From Lentisalinibacter salinarum (GTDB lineage Bacteria > Pseudomonadota > Gammaproteobacteria > Steroidobacterales > Woeseiaceae): a stretch of DNA of 64,000 nucleotides. This document shows, one piece after another, positions 31,944 to 41,129 of the stretch. The DNA lies in the NCBI RefSeq assembly GCF_040706555.1, contig NZ_JAPDRH010000001.1, positions 1 through 64,000 on the forward strand. Reading direction: 5' to 3'. Both the position numbers and the translations under genes were made by a program. The notes under the pieces were generated by a model, which was not told the origin of the DNA, did no database searches, and saw nothing but the letters and a program-made list of their open reading frames with translations. How positions within the stretch are numbered: the stretch's first letter is position 1; each line of letters opens with the position of its first letter.

Positions 31944-34283
31944 TCAGTGAGTCTCGTCCAGGAGAGAGCCTTCGGAGACGGGACGGCCAAGGCTGAACTG
32001 CAGCTGCCAGCGGCCGTCGTCCGCGAAGCCGAGCGACAACAGCACGGGACCGACGGGCGTGCGCCCGGCCAGGGAGCCGGCCAGACCGTACAGCGTCTCC
32101 TCGTCGACGCCGTCCACGCGGCCTTCCGGACGGCCGGCATGCAGACGCAGACCCGCGTACAGCGCCTGACCGAATACCGGCGAGATCTCCGCGACCCGCC
32201 AGTAGTAGCTGGCGCCGGCGAACCAGTAGCCGCTGCCCCGCAGCTCCCCCGGCCGCAGGCCCGGGAAGGTGCGGATGCCGCCGAGCCGGAACTGGCGGTT
32301 CGGCGGCAGCTCGCCGGACAGGCCGGCGCCACCGCCGAGCGTCAGGCTGAGCGAGTCGCCGCGCCAGTCGAAGGCCCGGCTGTAGACGCCCTCCACCAGT
32401 TCGTAGGCTTGTTCGCCGCCGAGCCAGTCGCCGGAATGGAGGTAGCGCAGGTTGACGTAGGTGCCCCGGGTGGGCAGTGCCACGGCGTCCCGGGTGTCGT
32501 AGATGCCGCCGAGCACGATCGCCGAATCGCCGAGATCGTCGATCTCCGGCAGGAACGAGAGGCCCGTGTCGATGTCCACGTCCAACTGGCCGTGGCGCAG
32601 CCCGGCGCGCAGCTGCGCGCGGGTGCCGAGATTCACGCCGAAGTCGAGCTGGCCCCACGTCTCCGTCAGCTGGTAGGTGGCGATGCGGTCCTCGCCCAGG
32701 AACACGTCCTGCAGGTCGCTCTCGATGCGGCCGATGGCCTGGAGGAAGAAACGCTGCCGGATGTCCAGCGGCTGATGGAAGTCCGTCTGCAGCAGACTCT
32801 GCTGGCCAACCTGCAGCGCGCTGTGCCACTCGCCGCCCCGCCGGTTCAGCCAGGTGCGGGTATAGTCGGCCCGCACCAGACCCTGAAGATCGTCCGGCTC
32901 GTTGGCGGTCAGGCCCAGATCGAAGCGCAGATAATCGGGACCCCAGGATTTCTCCATCGGGCTGATGGTCAGCACCCGGGCACCCGGCGGGCCGTTCACC
33001 TCGTAGCTCACCCGTTCGAAGTCGTCGAGGGCGAATATCCGGTCCGTGTCCTCGGCGATCTGGTCCATCGTCACCTTTACGCCGGCGGTGGCGTGCTGCA
33101 GCTGCGCACGGACGTAGCTCGCGTTCACGCGCTCCAGACCTTCGATCCGGACCTCCGCCAGTTGCAGTGTCCGGCTGCCGCCGTTGCCGATCGATTCCCG
33201 CCAGTGCGCGTACTGTGCCTCCGTGACCGCGTAGCGCCGGAGCGATTCCCGCATGCGTTCGGCCGCAGCCCTGCCCGCATCGATGGCCTCCGGCACCCGG
33301 TGGAAGTCCGCGGCCGTGATGTCTCCGATCGGCACCTCGATGCCGACGTCCCGCCCCGTCAGGCTCGCGATCTGCTGGTTCTGGTTGGCGACCACTGCCA
33401 CGTCCAGGGCGCGTCCCAGCAGCGAGATCGCCGAGCCGAGTTCGTCCGGCTCCGGCTGGGGCGTCGACAGCCAGACGGCGATCACCACGTCGGCGCAGAA
33501 GTCGCGGGCGATGTCCACCGGCAGATTGCGCATCATGCCGCCGTCGGCCAGCACCTGCCCGTCCCGACTGACCGGAGCGAAGACTCCCGGCACCGCCATG
33601 CTCGCGCGCAGAGCGAGCGACAGGTCGCCGCTGCCGAGCACCACCATCTCGCCCGCCACCATGTCGGTGGCGATGGCACGGAACGGGATGGAGAGATCGT
33701 CGAAGTCCGTCGTGAGCCTGCCCGAGGAGACCAGCTTACGGATCATCTCCTCGATGTTCTGTGTGCGCAGCAGGCCGCCGGGCGTCGTGAGTCCGCGGCG
33801 GCTGACGCCGATCTCGAGGGAGTTGGTGTAGCTGCGCGTCGCCAGCTTCTCCTGGATGGGCGTGCGCCGGCGCAGCCCCTTGCCGCCGACGGTCCGCGAC
33901 CAGTCGGTGCCCCGCACGATGCTCTCGATGCGCGCCGGCGGCATGCCGGCGGCGAGCGGCGCCCCCACCAGCGCGCCCATGCTGGTGCCGACGATGCAGT
34001 CCACCGGGATGCGCAACTCGTCCAGCACGCGCAGCACGCCGATGTGGGCCGCGCCCTTCGCGCCGCCGCCGCCGAGCACCAGCCCGATGCGGGGGCGTCC
34101 GGCCGGCAGCGCGTCGTCAGCCGTCGCCGCCGGCTCTGCCGCGGACACGCCCGATGGCAGCGCCGCGACGATAATCACGGCAATTGCCATGGCGGTCGCC
34201 ATTCCGCTTGTCCTGACCGCCGCCGCAATCGTCGCCGCCGGGACGCGCAAGACGCGAAATACGTTGTGATTCGGCTTCCTCAT
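31944..34283 (-). CDS. Patatin-like phospholipase of type Vd autotransporter (PlpD) form
   Basis: A 779-residue protein. An N-terminal signal segment is followed by a patatin domain (about 63-350) with oxyanion motif GLVLGGGGAKG, nucleophile GTSMG (S101) and ADGG dyad aspartate (D247). Next come one POTRA-like domain (about 370-445; VRIEGLERVNASYVRAQLQ) and a 16-strand BamA/Omp85-type barrel (about 450-779) containing FRLGGIRTFPGLRPGELRGSGY. This is the domain order of PlpD, where the barrel exports or displays its own lipase. The substrate is likely phospholipids. The n-region is long (27 residues); a shorter start lacks positive charge. Transcribed alone. Confidence 0.88.
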   Translation of the reverse strand: MRKPNHNVFRVLRVPAATIAAAVRTSGMATAMAIAVIIVAALPSGVSAAEPAATADDALPAGRPRIGLVLGGGGAKGAAHIGVLRVLDELRIPVDCIVGTSMGALVGAPLAAGMPPARIESIVRGTDWSRTVGGKGLRRRTPIQEKLATRSYTNSLEIGVSRRGLTTPGGLLRTQNIEEMIRKLVSSGRLTTDFDDLSIPFRAIATDMVAGEMVVLGSGDLSLALRASMAVPGVFAPVSRDGQVLADGGMMRNLPVDIARDFCADVVIAVWLSTPQPEPDELGSAISLLGRALDVAVVANQNQQIASLTGRDVGIEVPIGDITAADFHRVPEAIDAGRAAAERMRESLRRYAVTEAQYAHWRESIGNGGSRTLQLAEVRIEGLERVNASYVRAQLQHATAGVKVTMDQIAEDTDRIFALDDFERVSYEVNGPPGARVLTISPMEKSWGPDYLRFDLGLTANEPDDLQGLVRADYTRTWLNRRGGEWHSALQVGQQSLLQTDFHQPLDIRQRFFLQAIGRIESDLQDVFLGEDRIATYQLTETWGQLDFGVNLGTRAQLRAGLRHGQLDVDIDTGLSFLPEIDDLGDSAIVLGGIYDTRDAVALPTRGTYVNLRYLHSGDWLGGEQAYELVEGVYSRAFDWRGDSLSLTLGGGAGLSGELPPNRQFRLGGIRTFPGLRPGELRGSGYWFAGASYYWRVAEISPVFGQALYAGLRLHAGRPEGRVDGVDEETLYGLAGSLAGRTPVGPVLLSLGFADDGRWQLQFSLGRPVSEGSLLDETH

Positions 34284-34425
34284 CGCTACCGGATACGAAC
34301 CATGCAGGGGCAATCCGATATCGTAGCATCGGGCCGGGACGGTCAGAGCGGACCGCGTGATATGCGGATACCGGCCGCCGGCCCGAACCGGCAGAATAGG
34401 CGCCGATGCAGATCGGGAGTCCAGT

Positions 34426-35508
34426 ATGAGAATAGCGGTACTCGGCTCGGGCGCCGGCGGCACGGCCGTCGCCTTCGATTGCGCCTCGCACGGTCACGAG
34501 GTGCGCCTGTTCGACTTTCCCCGTTTCGCGGAGAACATCGCCGCCATCGCAGCGGCGGGCACCATCGTCGCGGACGGCGATATCGCCGGAAGCGCGCCCG
34601 TGGCTTATGCGGGTCACGACATCGACGAGGCGCTGGACGACGCCGATCTGGTCTACGTCGTCGGCCCTGCCTATTCCACCGAGCCCTTCGGCGAGGCGGT
34701 GCGCGGCAGGCTCACTGCCGGGCAGACGGTGATCGTCTCACCGAGTTCCTGCGGCGGTGCGCTCGCCTTCCGCCGGTCGGCCCGCCTCGGCCGTGGGCGT
34801 GATGCCGTGCGTCTCGCCGAGACCTCGACGCTGCCGTACGCGGTACGCCTCGTGAGCCCCGGCAGCATCCGGGTGTTCCTGAAGCTGCGCGCGGGCAATC
34901 TGCTGGCGGCGCTGCCGGGTTCGGAGACGGCTGCCGTGCTGGAGGGCATCGCCGACGTCTATCCGGGCATGGAGCCCGCCCGCAACGTGCTGCAGACGAG
35001 CCTGCAGAACGCCAACCCGGTCATCCATCCGGCGGTGACGCTGGCCAATGCTGCGCGCATCGAGGGCACCGGCGGCGATTTCCTGTTCTACGAGGAAGGC
35101 GTCACCGACTCGGTCGGCCGACTGATCGCCGCGCTGGACGGCGAACGCATCGCGATCGGCCGTGCGCTGGGGCTGGACATCCGCCCGGATCCGGAGATGG
35201 GCGTACGCCAGGGCTACATGCAGGAGGCCAACTACGGCTCCGGCTACCGCGAGGCGCCGGGCTTCCGCGGCATCGGCGCGCAGCCCGCGCTGGACCACCG
35301 CTACCTGAACGAGGACGTGGGCTACGGGCTCGTGTTCATGGCTCGCCTGGGTGATCAGGCGGGCGTCGCGACACCGATGATGAATGCCGTCATCCGGCTC
35401 GCTTCCGTACTCATGGCCCACGACTACGCCGCCGAGGGCAGGCGCACGCCGGAGACGCTCGGTATAGGCGCACTCGGCCCCGACGAGCTGGAGAAACGGC
35501 TGGGCTAG
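34426..35508 (+). CDS. NAD/NADP octopine/nopaline (opine)-type dehydrogenase
   Basis: A 360-residue protein. The N-terminal Rossmann motif is GSGAGGTAVAFDCASHGHEV. The C-terminal half carries the opine-dehydrogenase helical domain, with NANPVIHPAVTLANAARIE supplying the catalytic His. These enzymes reductively condense an amino acid with a 2-oxo acid, or act on related compounds such as metallophore precursors. No metallophore synthase or transporter genes lie nearby, so the substrate is unknown. The start ATG 34426 has GGGAG 6 bases upstream. Confidence 0.87.
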   Translation: MRIAVLGSGAGGTAVAFDCASHGHEVRLFDFPRFAENIAAIAAAGTIVADGDIAGSAPVAYAGHDIDEALDDADLVYVVGPAYSTEPFGEAVRGRLTAGQTVIVSPSSCGGALAFRRSARLGRGRDAVRLAETSTLPYAVRLVSPGSIRVFLKLRAGNLLAALPGSETAAVLEGIADVYPGMEPARNVLQTSLQNANPVIHPAVTLANAARIEGTGGDFLFYEEGVTDSVGRLIAALDGERIAIGRALGLDIRPDPEMGVRQGYMQEANYGSGYREAPGFRGIGAQPALDHRYLNEDVGYGLVFMARLGDQAGVATPMMNAVIRLASVLMAHDYAAEGRRTPETLGIGALGPDELEKRLG

Positions 35509-35572
35509 GCGGGCGTCCCGCGCCGGCATCGGGTTTCTTCCGGACGCCGGCACGGATCACGCACGGGATCAC

Positions 35573-38500
35573 TTAGGGCGCCTGCCAGTCCGGCAGACGT
35601 CCCGGCGTCCAGGGTGCGCCCACGCCTTCCAGCCGGCTTTCGATGGCCCTCAGCTCGTCCCGCACCCCACGCAGCTCGGACAGGGCGTCCGAGAACTCCC
35701 GTGCCGCGATGTCGTACGACGTCTCGTACTGCGCCGGCACCGGGAACTGGGTCCACACCTGTGAGGTGTAGATGGTGTTCACCCGGGTCGCCACCGGCAT
35801 GGCTGCCGGCTCGTTGCGCGAGGCCACGGTGGTGTCGCCGGTGAGGGCGACCGCCACGTCGGCCAGGCGGTTGGACAGCCGCACCAGTTCCTCGAAGTCG
35901 GCCGGCGACCGGCCGGGCGTCTCCAGCAATGCGGCCTGCAGATGGTCGATGCGCGCGCGGTATTCCTCCACTGCCTGCACCGCTCCCTTGACCGCCCGCT
36001 GCAGCTCGGCGGCCTTCAGCTGGAAGGCCTGCAGGGCGCGGCGGTCGTCGGTGATCTCGGGGCTGTTCTCCAGCGGTTTCACCGTGAATGCCTCGGGCAG
36101 GCCGACCGTGGTGAGCTCGCCATCGACGAGCCGCGCCAGCTGCACGCTGTACTGGCCGGGCAACGCCAGCGGCCCCACCGGCTCGGACTCCCAGTACATG
36201 CGCTGCTCCGGCTCGCCGAGGACGATCGGGTCCGGCGGCGGCAGGCGCAGGTCCCAGGCCGAGCGGTGGAAGCCCTCCTCCGTCTCGCCGCTGACCTGGC
36301 GCACGAGCCGGCCCTCGGCGTCGCGTACCAGCAGGAGCAGCTGCGGCTCCTCCTCCCGGTCCTCGGCGCGCAGCACCTCCCAGTCCGGGTAGGGCGTGTC
36401 GCCGCCCTCGATCTCCACCTCGATCTCCCGGCGCCGGCGCTCCTTGCGCGCCGGCAGCAGGGGCTCTTCCAGGTAGTAGCTGAACATGGCGCCGTAGGGC
36501 GGGTTCGGCGCGGCGTAGAAGCCGCTGCCCATGGACCCTTTCCCCCGGTCGTCCCAGATGTAGCCCTCGATGTAGAGCCACGGGTCACGGACGGGGAACA
36601 GCTCCGTGTCGCCGAGTTCGTCGGCCGGGGTCCGGAGCGGCGTGTAGTCGTCCAGGATCCAGATGCCGCGGCCGAACGTGCCCACCACGAGGTCGTTCTC
36701 CCGGCGCTGGATTTCCAGGTCGCGCACCGCGATCGTGGGGAAGTCGCCGCCCGTGAGTTCGTGCCAGCTCTCGCCGCCGTCCTGGGTGAAGTACAGGCCG
36801 AACTCGGTGCCGACGAACAGCAGGTCCGGGTTGACGTGGTCCTCGGCGATGGTGTGGGCGGAGCCCCGGGCCGGCAGGTCGCCGGTGATCGGCCGCCAGC
36901 TGCGGCCCCGGTCCGCGGTCTTCAGCACGTAGGGCTTGTAGTCGCCGCGCTTGTGGTTGTCGAACACGGCGTAGGCCACGTCCGGGTCGTGCACCGAGGC
37001 GACCACGTCCTCGATCAGGGACATGTCCGGCACGCCCGGGAAGCTGGTCGTGCGTCTCCACGTCTCGCCGCCGTCGCTGGTGACGTTCATGACGCCGTCG
37101 TCCGTGCCCACGTAGATGACGCCCTCCAGCACCGGACTCTCGCTGAGGCCGATGGCCGCGCCGTAGATGGAGGTGGAGTCGTTCTTGGCGATGGTGTCCA
37201 CGCTCCAGACCCGGCCCATCACCTCCAGCTTGTTGCGGTCGAGCCCGCGGGTGAGGTCCGGACTCACTTTCTCCCAGCTGTCGCCCCGGTCGTCCGAGCG
37301 GAACAGGTACTCCGCCGCGTAGTACAGCCGGTGCGGGTCGTGGGGGCTCACCAGCAGCGGCGTGTTCCAGTTCCACTTGTAGTTCTTCTCGCCGCTCTCC
37401 GGCAGCGGCGTGATGGCGATGCGCTCGCGGGTGCGGCGGTCGTAGCGCACCAGGCCGCCGTACTGGTACTGGGCGTAGATGATATTCGGATCGTTGGGAT
37501 CGAACTGGGGCTTGTAGCCGTCGCCGCCGAGCACGAAGGTCCAGTCGGAGTTGGTGATGCCGTGGACGACCGTCGTACGCGAGGGCGCGCACAGCGAGTT
37601 GTTGTCCTGGGTGCCGCCGCAGACGTTGTAGAACGGCTCGGCGTTATCCGGCTGGATGCGGTAGAACTGGGTCACCGGCAGGTTGCGCACGTGGCGCCAG
37701 GTGGTGCCCCCGTCCCAGGTCTCGTAGATGCCGCCGTCGCCGCCGATGTAGAAGTGATCCGTGTTGTCCGGATCGATCCAGAGGGCGTGGTCGTCGACAT
37801 GGCGGAACTCCATGCCGAGCTGGCGCCAGGTCCTGCCGCCGTCTTCGGAGACGTGGGTGACGGTGTCCAGCGCGTAGACCCTGTCGGCGTCCAGCGGGTC
37901 GATGACCAGCTCGTTGTAGTACTGGGGGCTGGTGGTCATGTGGTCCGAGCGCTTCTCCCAGCTGTTGCCGAAGTCGGTGGAACGGTAGACACCCTGCTCC
38001 TCCTCGTTCGCCTCGATGATGGCGTAGAGAATGTCCGGCGCCGACGGCGCCGTGGAGATGCCGATCTTGCCCATGTTGTCCTCGGGCAGGCCGGCGGTGA
38101 TCTCTGTCCAGGTCTCGCCGCCGTCGGTGGTCTTGTGGATGCCGCTGCCGGGGCCGCCGTTGATCAGCGTCCAGACGTGGCGCCGGCGCTGGTAGCTCGC
38201 GGCCACGATCGTGTCCGGGTCGGCGGGGTCGACGACGAACTCGTTCACGCCGGTGTGCTCGTCGATGGCCAGGATGCGGGCCCAGGTCTCGCCGCCGTCG
38301 GTGCTGCGGTACAGGCCGCGGTCGCCGCCGTCGCTCCACAGCGGTCCATGGGCGGCGACGAGCACGAAGTCGCTGTCGTCCGGGTGGATCCAGATGTGGC
38401 CGATGTGGCCGGAGTCCTTCAGACCTTCGTGGGTCCAGGTGTTACCGCCGTCGATGGACTTGTAGACACCGTCGCCGTAGCCGACGCTGCGCTGGGCCTT

Positions 38501-38863
38501 GTTCTCGCCGGTCCCGATCCACACCGTATCCGGGTCCTGCGGGTCGCGGGCGATCACGCCGACGGCGTAGGCGCCGTAGTCGTCGAATACCGGCGTCCAG
38601 GTCGTCGTGTCATCGGTGGTCTTCCACAGGTTGCCCGATGCCACCGCGGCCAGAAACTCCTGGGGCTTGTCCGGGTGGAAAGACAGATCCGCGATGCGGC
38701 CCGAGCTGATCGCGGGTCCGATGGTCCTCAGCGGCATGGAGGCGAGCGGATGCGCTTGCTCCTCGTCGGCGGCTTGCGTTCCCGGCGGCGCGACGAGTGC
38801 GGCGGCGAGAGCCAGGACGAAGACGGTGGCAGATCGGCGTGAGCGGGAGATTCGGGGATGCAT
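35573..38863 (-). CDS. Large exported BNR/VPS10-type beta-propeller protein (glycosyl hydrolase/sortilin-like)
   Basis: A 1,096-residue protein with a signal peptide (MHPRISRSRRSATVFVLALA, cleavage near TQAAD). Residues about 45-740 form two propellers with many Asp-box/BNR repeats (STDGGETW, TTDGGETW, SEDGGRTW, TSDGGETW, TQDGGESW). The last 350 residues are a beta domain (FHRSAWDLRLPPPDP) followed by helices. Proteins of this build are common in marine bacteria and are labelled glycosyl hydrolase or VPS10, but a catalytic activity is generally unproven. The start has AGGAG 9 bases upstream. Single-gene unit. Confidence 0.82.
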   Translation of the reverse strand: MHPRISRSRRSATVFVLALAAALVAPPGTQAADEEQAHPLASMPLRTIGPAISSGRIADLSFHPDKPQEFLAAVASGNLWKTTDDTTTWTPVFDDYGAYAVGVIARDPQDPDTVWIGTGENKAQRSVGYGDGVYKSIDGGNTWTHEGLKDSGHIGHIWIHPDDSDFVLVAAHGPLWSDGGDRGLYRSTDGGETWARILAIDEHTGVNEFVVDPADPDTIVAASYQRRRHVWTLINGGPGSGIHKTTDGGETWTEITAGLPEDNMGKIGISTAPSAPDILYAIIEANEEEQGVYRSTDFGNSWEKRSDHMTTSPQYYNELVIDPLDADRVYALDTVTHVSEDGGRTWRQLGMEFRHVDDHALWIDPDNTDHFYIGGDGGIYETWDGGTTWRHVRNLPVTQFYRIQPDNAEPFYNVCGGTQDNNSLCAPSRTTVVHGITNSDWTFVLGGDGYKPQFDPNDPNIIYAQYQYGGLVRYDRRTRERIAITPLPESGEKNYKWNWNTPLLVSPHDPHRLYYAAEYLFRSDDRGDSWEKVSPDLTRGLDRNKLEVMGRVWSVDTIAKNDSTSIYGAAIGLSESPVLEGVIYVGTDDGVMNVTSDGGETWRRTTSFPGVPDMSLIEDVVASVHDPDVAYAVFDNHKRGDYKPYVLKTADRGRSWRPITGDLPARGSAHTIAEDHVNPDLLFVGTEFGLYFTQDGGESWHELTGGDFPTIAVRDLEIQRRENDLVVGTFGRGIWILDDYTPLRTPADELGDTELFPVRDPWLYIEGYIWDDRGKGSMGSGFYAAPNPPYGAMFSYYLEEPLLPARKERRRREIEVEIEGGDTPYPDWEVLRAEDREEEPQLLLLVRDAEGRLVRQVSGETEEGFHRSAWDLRLPPPDPIVLGEPEQRMYWESEPVGPLALPGQYSVQLARLVDGELTTVGLPEAFTVKPLENSPEITDDRRALQAFQLKAAELQRAVKGAVQAVEEYRARIDHLQAALLETPGRSPADFEELVRLSNRLADVAVALTGDTTVASRNEPAAMPVATRVNTIYTSQVWTQFPVPAQYETSYDIAAREFSDALSELRGVRDELRAIESRLEGVGAPWTPGRLPDWQAP

Positions 38864-38950
38864 CGGGTTTTACTCCTTTGCGAACGCGGCGTGCGGCGGC
38901 CGCTGGCGCGGCCGTGCGTCGAAAAGGCGGGAGTATAACCGCCGCGCGGC

Positions 38951-39355
38951 TCAGCGGCCGGCGGAGCGCTTGCGGCGGAGTTCGAGCGGATGGGGGACGC
39001 GGCGGCGTCCGTCCACCAGGTGCATCAGCGCCAGCCAGGGGTGGCGCCACATCATGCGCGGCCCCGAATAGCGCATCACCGTGCGGGCGAACTCCCGCGG
39101 CTCGCGCTTGTAGCAGTGGATCGGGCAGTTGGCGCAGGTGGGCTTGTCCGCGCCGTAGGGGCATTTCTGCAGCCGCCGTGCCGCATAGGCGAGGAAGTCC
39201 GTGCATTCGGCGCAGGGCGTGCCGCTCTCGTGGCGGTCTTCCGCACGACTGCCCGATTGATGATGGTCGCGGCAGTACAGGGCGACCATGTGGCGCATGG
39301 TCTTCTGCTCCCGGTACAGGCGGCCGCGCAGCGGTGTCTGTTCGTGGTGTGTCAT
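38951..39355 (-). CDS. ygbA: YgbA/nitrous oxide-stimulated promoter family protein
   Basis: A 134-residue cysteine-rich protein. The pattern REQKTMRHMVALYCRDHH followed by CAECTDFLAYAARRLQKCPYG and CANCPIHCYK matches the YgbA family. In enterobacteria the homologue is controlled by the NO sensor NsrR and helps growth after nitrosative stress. The many cysteines suggest metal or Fe-S binding. The start ATG 39355 matches the family N-terminus. I looked for an NsrR-like palindrome in the 256-base gap upstream and did not find a convincing one. The rest of that gap holds nothing recognisable. Confidence 0.85.
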   Translation of the reverse strand: MTHHEQTPLRGRLYREQKTMRHMVALYCRDHHQSGSRAEDRHESGTPCAECTDFLAYAARRLQKCPYGADKPTCANCPIHCYKREPREFARTVMRYSGPRMMWRHPWLALMHLVDGRRRVPHPLELRRKRSAGR

Positions 39356-39611
39356 GGCAGTCGCTTCCCCATGGCGTGTGATGATGACAGTCGTGGCGTC
39401 CGTGCCCGATCCGTAGTTGCCACTATCGTTGACCGCCGACCGGCGACCGCCGACTTCGTCCGCCCTGATACTGGTGCCACGGAGTGGCTTCGGAGGCGAT
39501 TGCAGATAAGACAGCTTCGACCGGCCCCGGCCCGCAACTTGAGCGGCGTGCCGCCGGCGCGTAGCCTGCGGTGACGGATCAAAGCGCAGGAACACCGACA
39601 AGGGGACCGAT

Positions 39612-40349
39612 ATGAGCAGCGGAGCCAGGAAGACCCTGATCGCCGTCGCCGCCATCGTCGTCGTGATCGCGGCGGGGCTCGTCTATATCTACACGCAGCT
39701 GGATACGATCGTCGCCGGTCTGATCGAGGAGCAGGGCTCGGCGGCGACGGAGACGCCCGTCCGGGTCAGCGGCGTGTCCATCAATCTCGGCGAGGCCCGG
39801 GCAGAGATCGCCGGGCTTACCGTCGGCAATCCGGAGGGTTACGGCGGCGACGCGATGTCGCTGGGCCGTTTCCTGATCCGCATCGATCCGGCCACCGTCA
39901 CGGAGGACACCATCGTGCTGAAGGAGGTCACGGTCTCCGGCGCCACGGTGAACCTGATCCAGCGGGCGACCGGCAGCAACCTGCGCGATCTGATGAAGAA
40001 CCTGGAATCCGCCGGCGGTGAGGAGCAGCAGGCCGCGGACGACGGCCCCGGCCGCAAGCTGATCATCGAACGATTCGTGCTGGAGGATGCCAGCGCCTCC
40101 GTGTCGCTGCCGGATCTCGACGAACGACGCTCCGTCGACATACCGCGCATCCAGCTGACCGACATCGGCCGTGCGTCGGGCGGCGCCACCGGCACCGAGG
40201 TGGCGCGCCAGGTGCTGGAGCCGGTGATCGAGCGTGTGCTGCAGTCGGCCGCGACGGAATCCCTGAAGGACCGGGCCAAAGAGAAGCTGGATCAGTTCAA
40301 GGAAGGGCTGATGAATAAATTGGGCGGCGACGACGAGGAATCCGGCTGA
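39612..40349 (+). CDS. AsmA-like membrane-anchored periplasmic protein
   Basis: A 245-residue protein with one N-terminal membrane helix (TLIAVAAIVVVIAAGLVYIY). It is followed by the strand pattern VRVSGVSINLGEARAEIAGLTVGNPEGY, which is the start of the AsmA/TamB-type beta-groove fold, and a second set of strands (LIIERFVLEDASASVSLPDL). The C-terminal 50 residues are helical and charged. It is much shorter than true AsmA or TamB. Related short proteins are widespread; an envelope-lipid role is possible but unproven. Confidence 0.72.
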   Translation: MSSGARKTLIAVAAIVVVIAAGLVYIYTQLDTIVAGLIEEQGSAATETPVRVSGVSINLGEARAEIAGLTVGNPEGYGGDAMSLGRFLIRIDPATVTEDTIVLKEVTVSGATVNLIQRATGSNLRDLMKNLESAGGEEQQAADDGPGRKLIIERFVLEDASASVSLPDLDERRSVDIPRIQLTDIGRASGGATGTEVARQVLEPVIERVLQSAATESLKDRAKEKLDQFKEGLMNKLGGDDEESG

Positions 40350-40388
40350 CCCGGCGGGCCCGACCCACGTTCCCGGCCGCAGGCCGGA

Positions 40389-41048
40389 TCAGGCGGTGCT
40401 GACTTCCGGCAATACGTACAGGGCCACCGCCAGGAAGTGGCAAACCCCGCCGGCGAGCACGAACAGGTGCCAGATGGCGTGATGGTAGGGGATGCGTTTG
40501 GCGGCATAGAAGGCGGCACCGAGGGTATAACTGAGGCCGCCGGCTACCAGCCAGGCGATGCCGCCGGCCGCTACCGTATCGAGCACCGCGGGCGTGGCGA
40601 GCAGCACCAGCCAGCCCATGGCCAGGTAACCGGCGAGTGACAGCCGCGGGAAACGGTCGCGGAACCAGAGCTTGGTGATGATCCCGGCCGTCGCCAGCGT
40701 CCAGATCGTGCCGAACAGCCACCAGCCCACGCTGTCGCGCATCGCTACCAGCAGGAACGGCGTATATGTGCCGGCGATCAGCAGATAGATCGCGCAGTGG
40801 TCGAGCGTGCGGAACAGGTTGCGGGCCCGCGTCGCATACAGGGCGTGATAAAGGGTGGAAGCGAGGAACAGGGCCACCAGACTGGCGCCGTAGACGGCGC
40901 TGGCGACGATGCGCCACGGGTCGGCGATCACCGCCGAGACGTAGAGCATCCAGGTGAGTCCCGCGATGCTGAGCAGGGCTCCCACGCCGTGGGTGACCGC
41001 GTGGGCGATCTCTTCGGCGAGGGTGTATCGGCGCACGGTGGCATCCAT
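40389..41048 (-). CDS. Hemolysin III family (HlyIII/PAQR, TrhA-like) membrane protein
   Basis: A 219-residue protein with seven membrane helices. It has the family motifs EEIAHAVTHGVGALLSI, STLYHAL, LDHCAIYLLIAGTYTPF and HHAIWHLFVLAGGVCHF; their Ser, Asp and His residues form the predicted zinc site of PAQR-type proteins. In E. coli the homologue (TrhA/YqfA) is linked to membrane energetics and lipid homeostasis. The ATG 41048 gives standard length; an ATG at 41066 is possible. Confidence 0.9.
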   Translation of the reverse strand: MDATVRRYTLAEEIAHAVTHGVGALLSIAGLTWMLYVSAVIADPWRIVASAVYGASLVALFLASTLYHALYATRARNLFRTLDHCAIYLLIAGTYTPFLLVAMRDSVGWWLFGTIWTLATAGIITKLWFRDRFPRLSLAGYLAMGWLVLLATPAVLDTVAAGGIAWLVAGGLSYTLGAAFYAAKRIPYHHAIWHLFVLAGGVCHFLAVALYVLPEVSTA

Positions 41049-41129
41049 GTCAGGCGTCCGGGTCATACGTACGTGCACGGTGACACAGGCTGAGCGCCGG
41101 CGCCAGAGCGATGTGGGGGCGGATCGGGT

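Noticed and set aside
39356..39611. Possible NsrR operator upstream of the ygbA-like gene
   Set aside because: Only weak ATGATG-type half sites are visible; no AT-rich palindrome of NsrR type.
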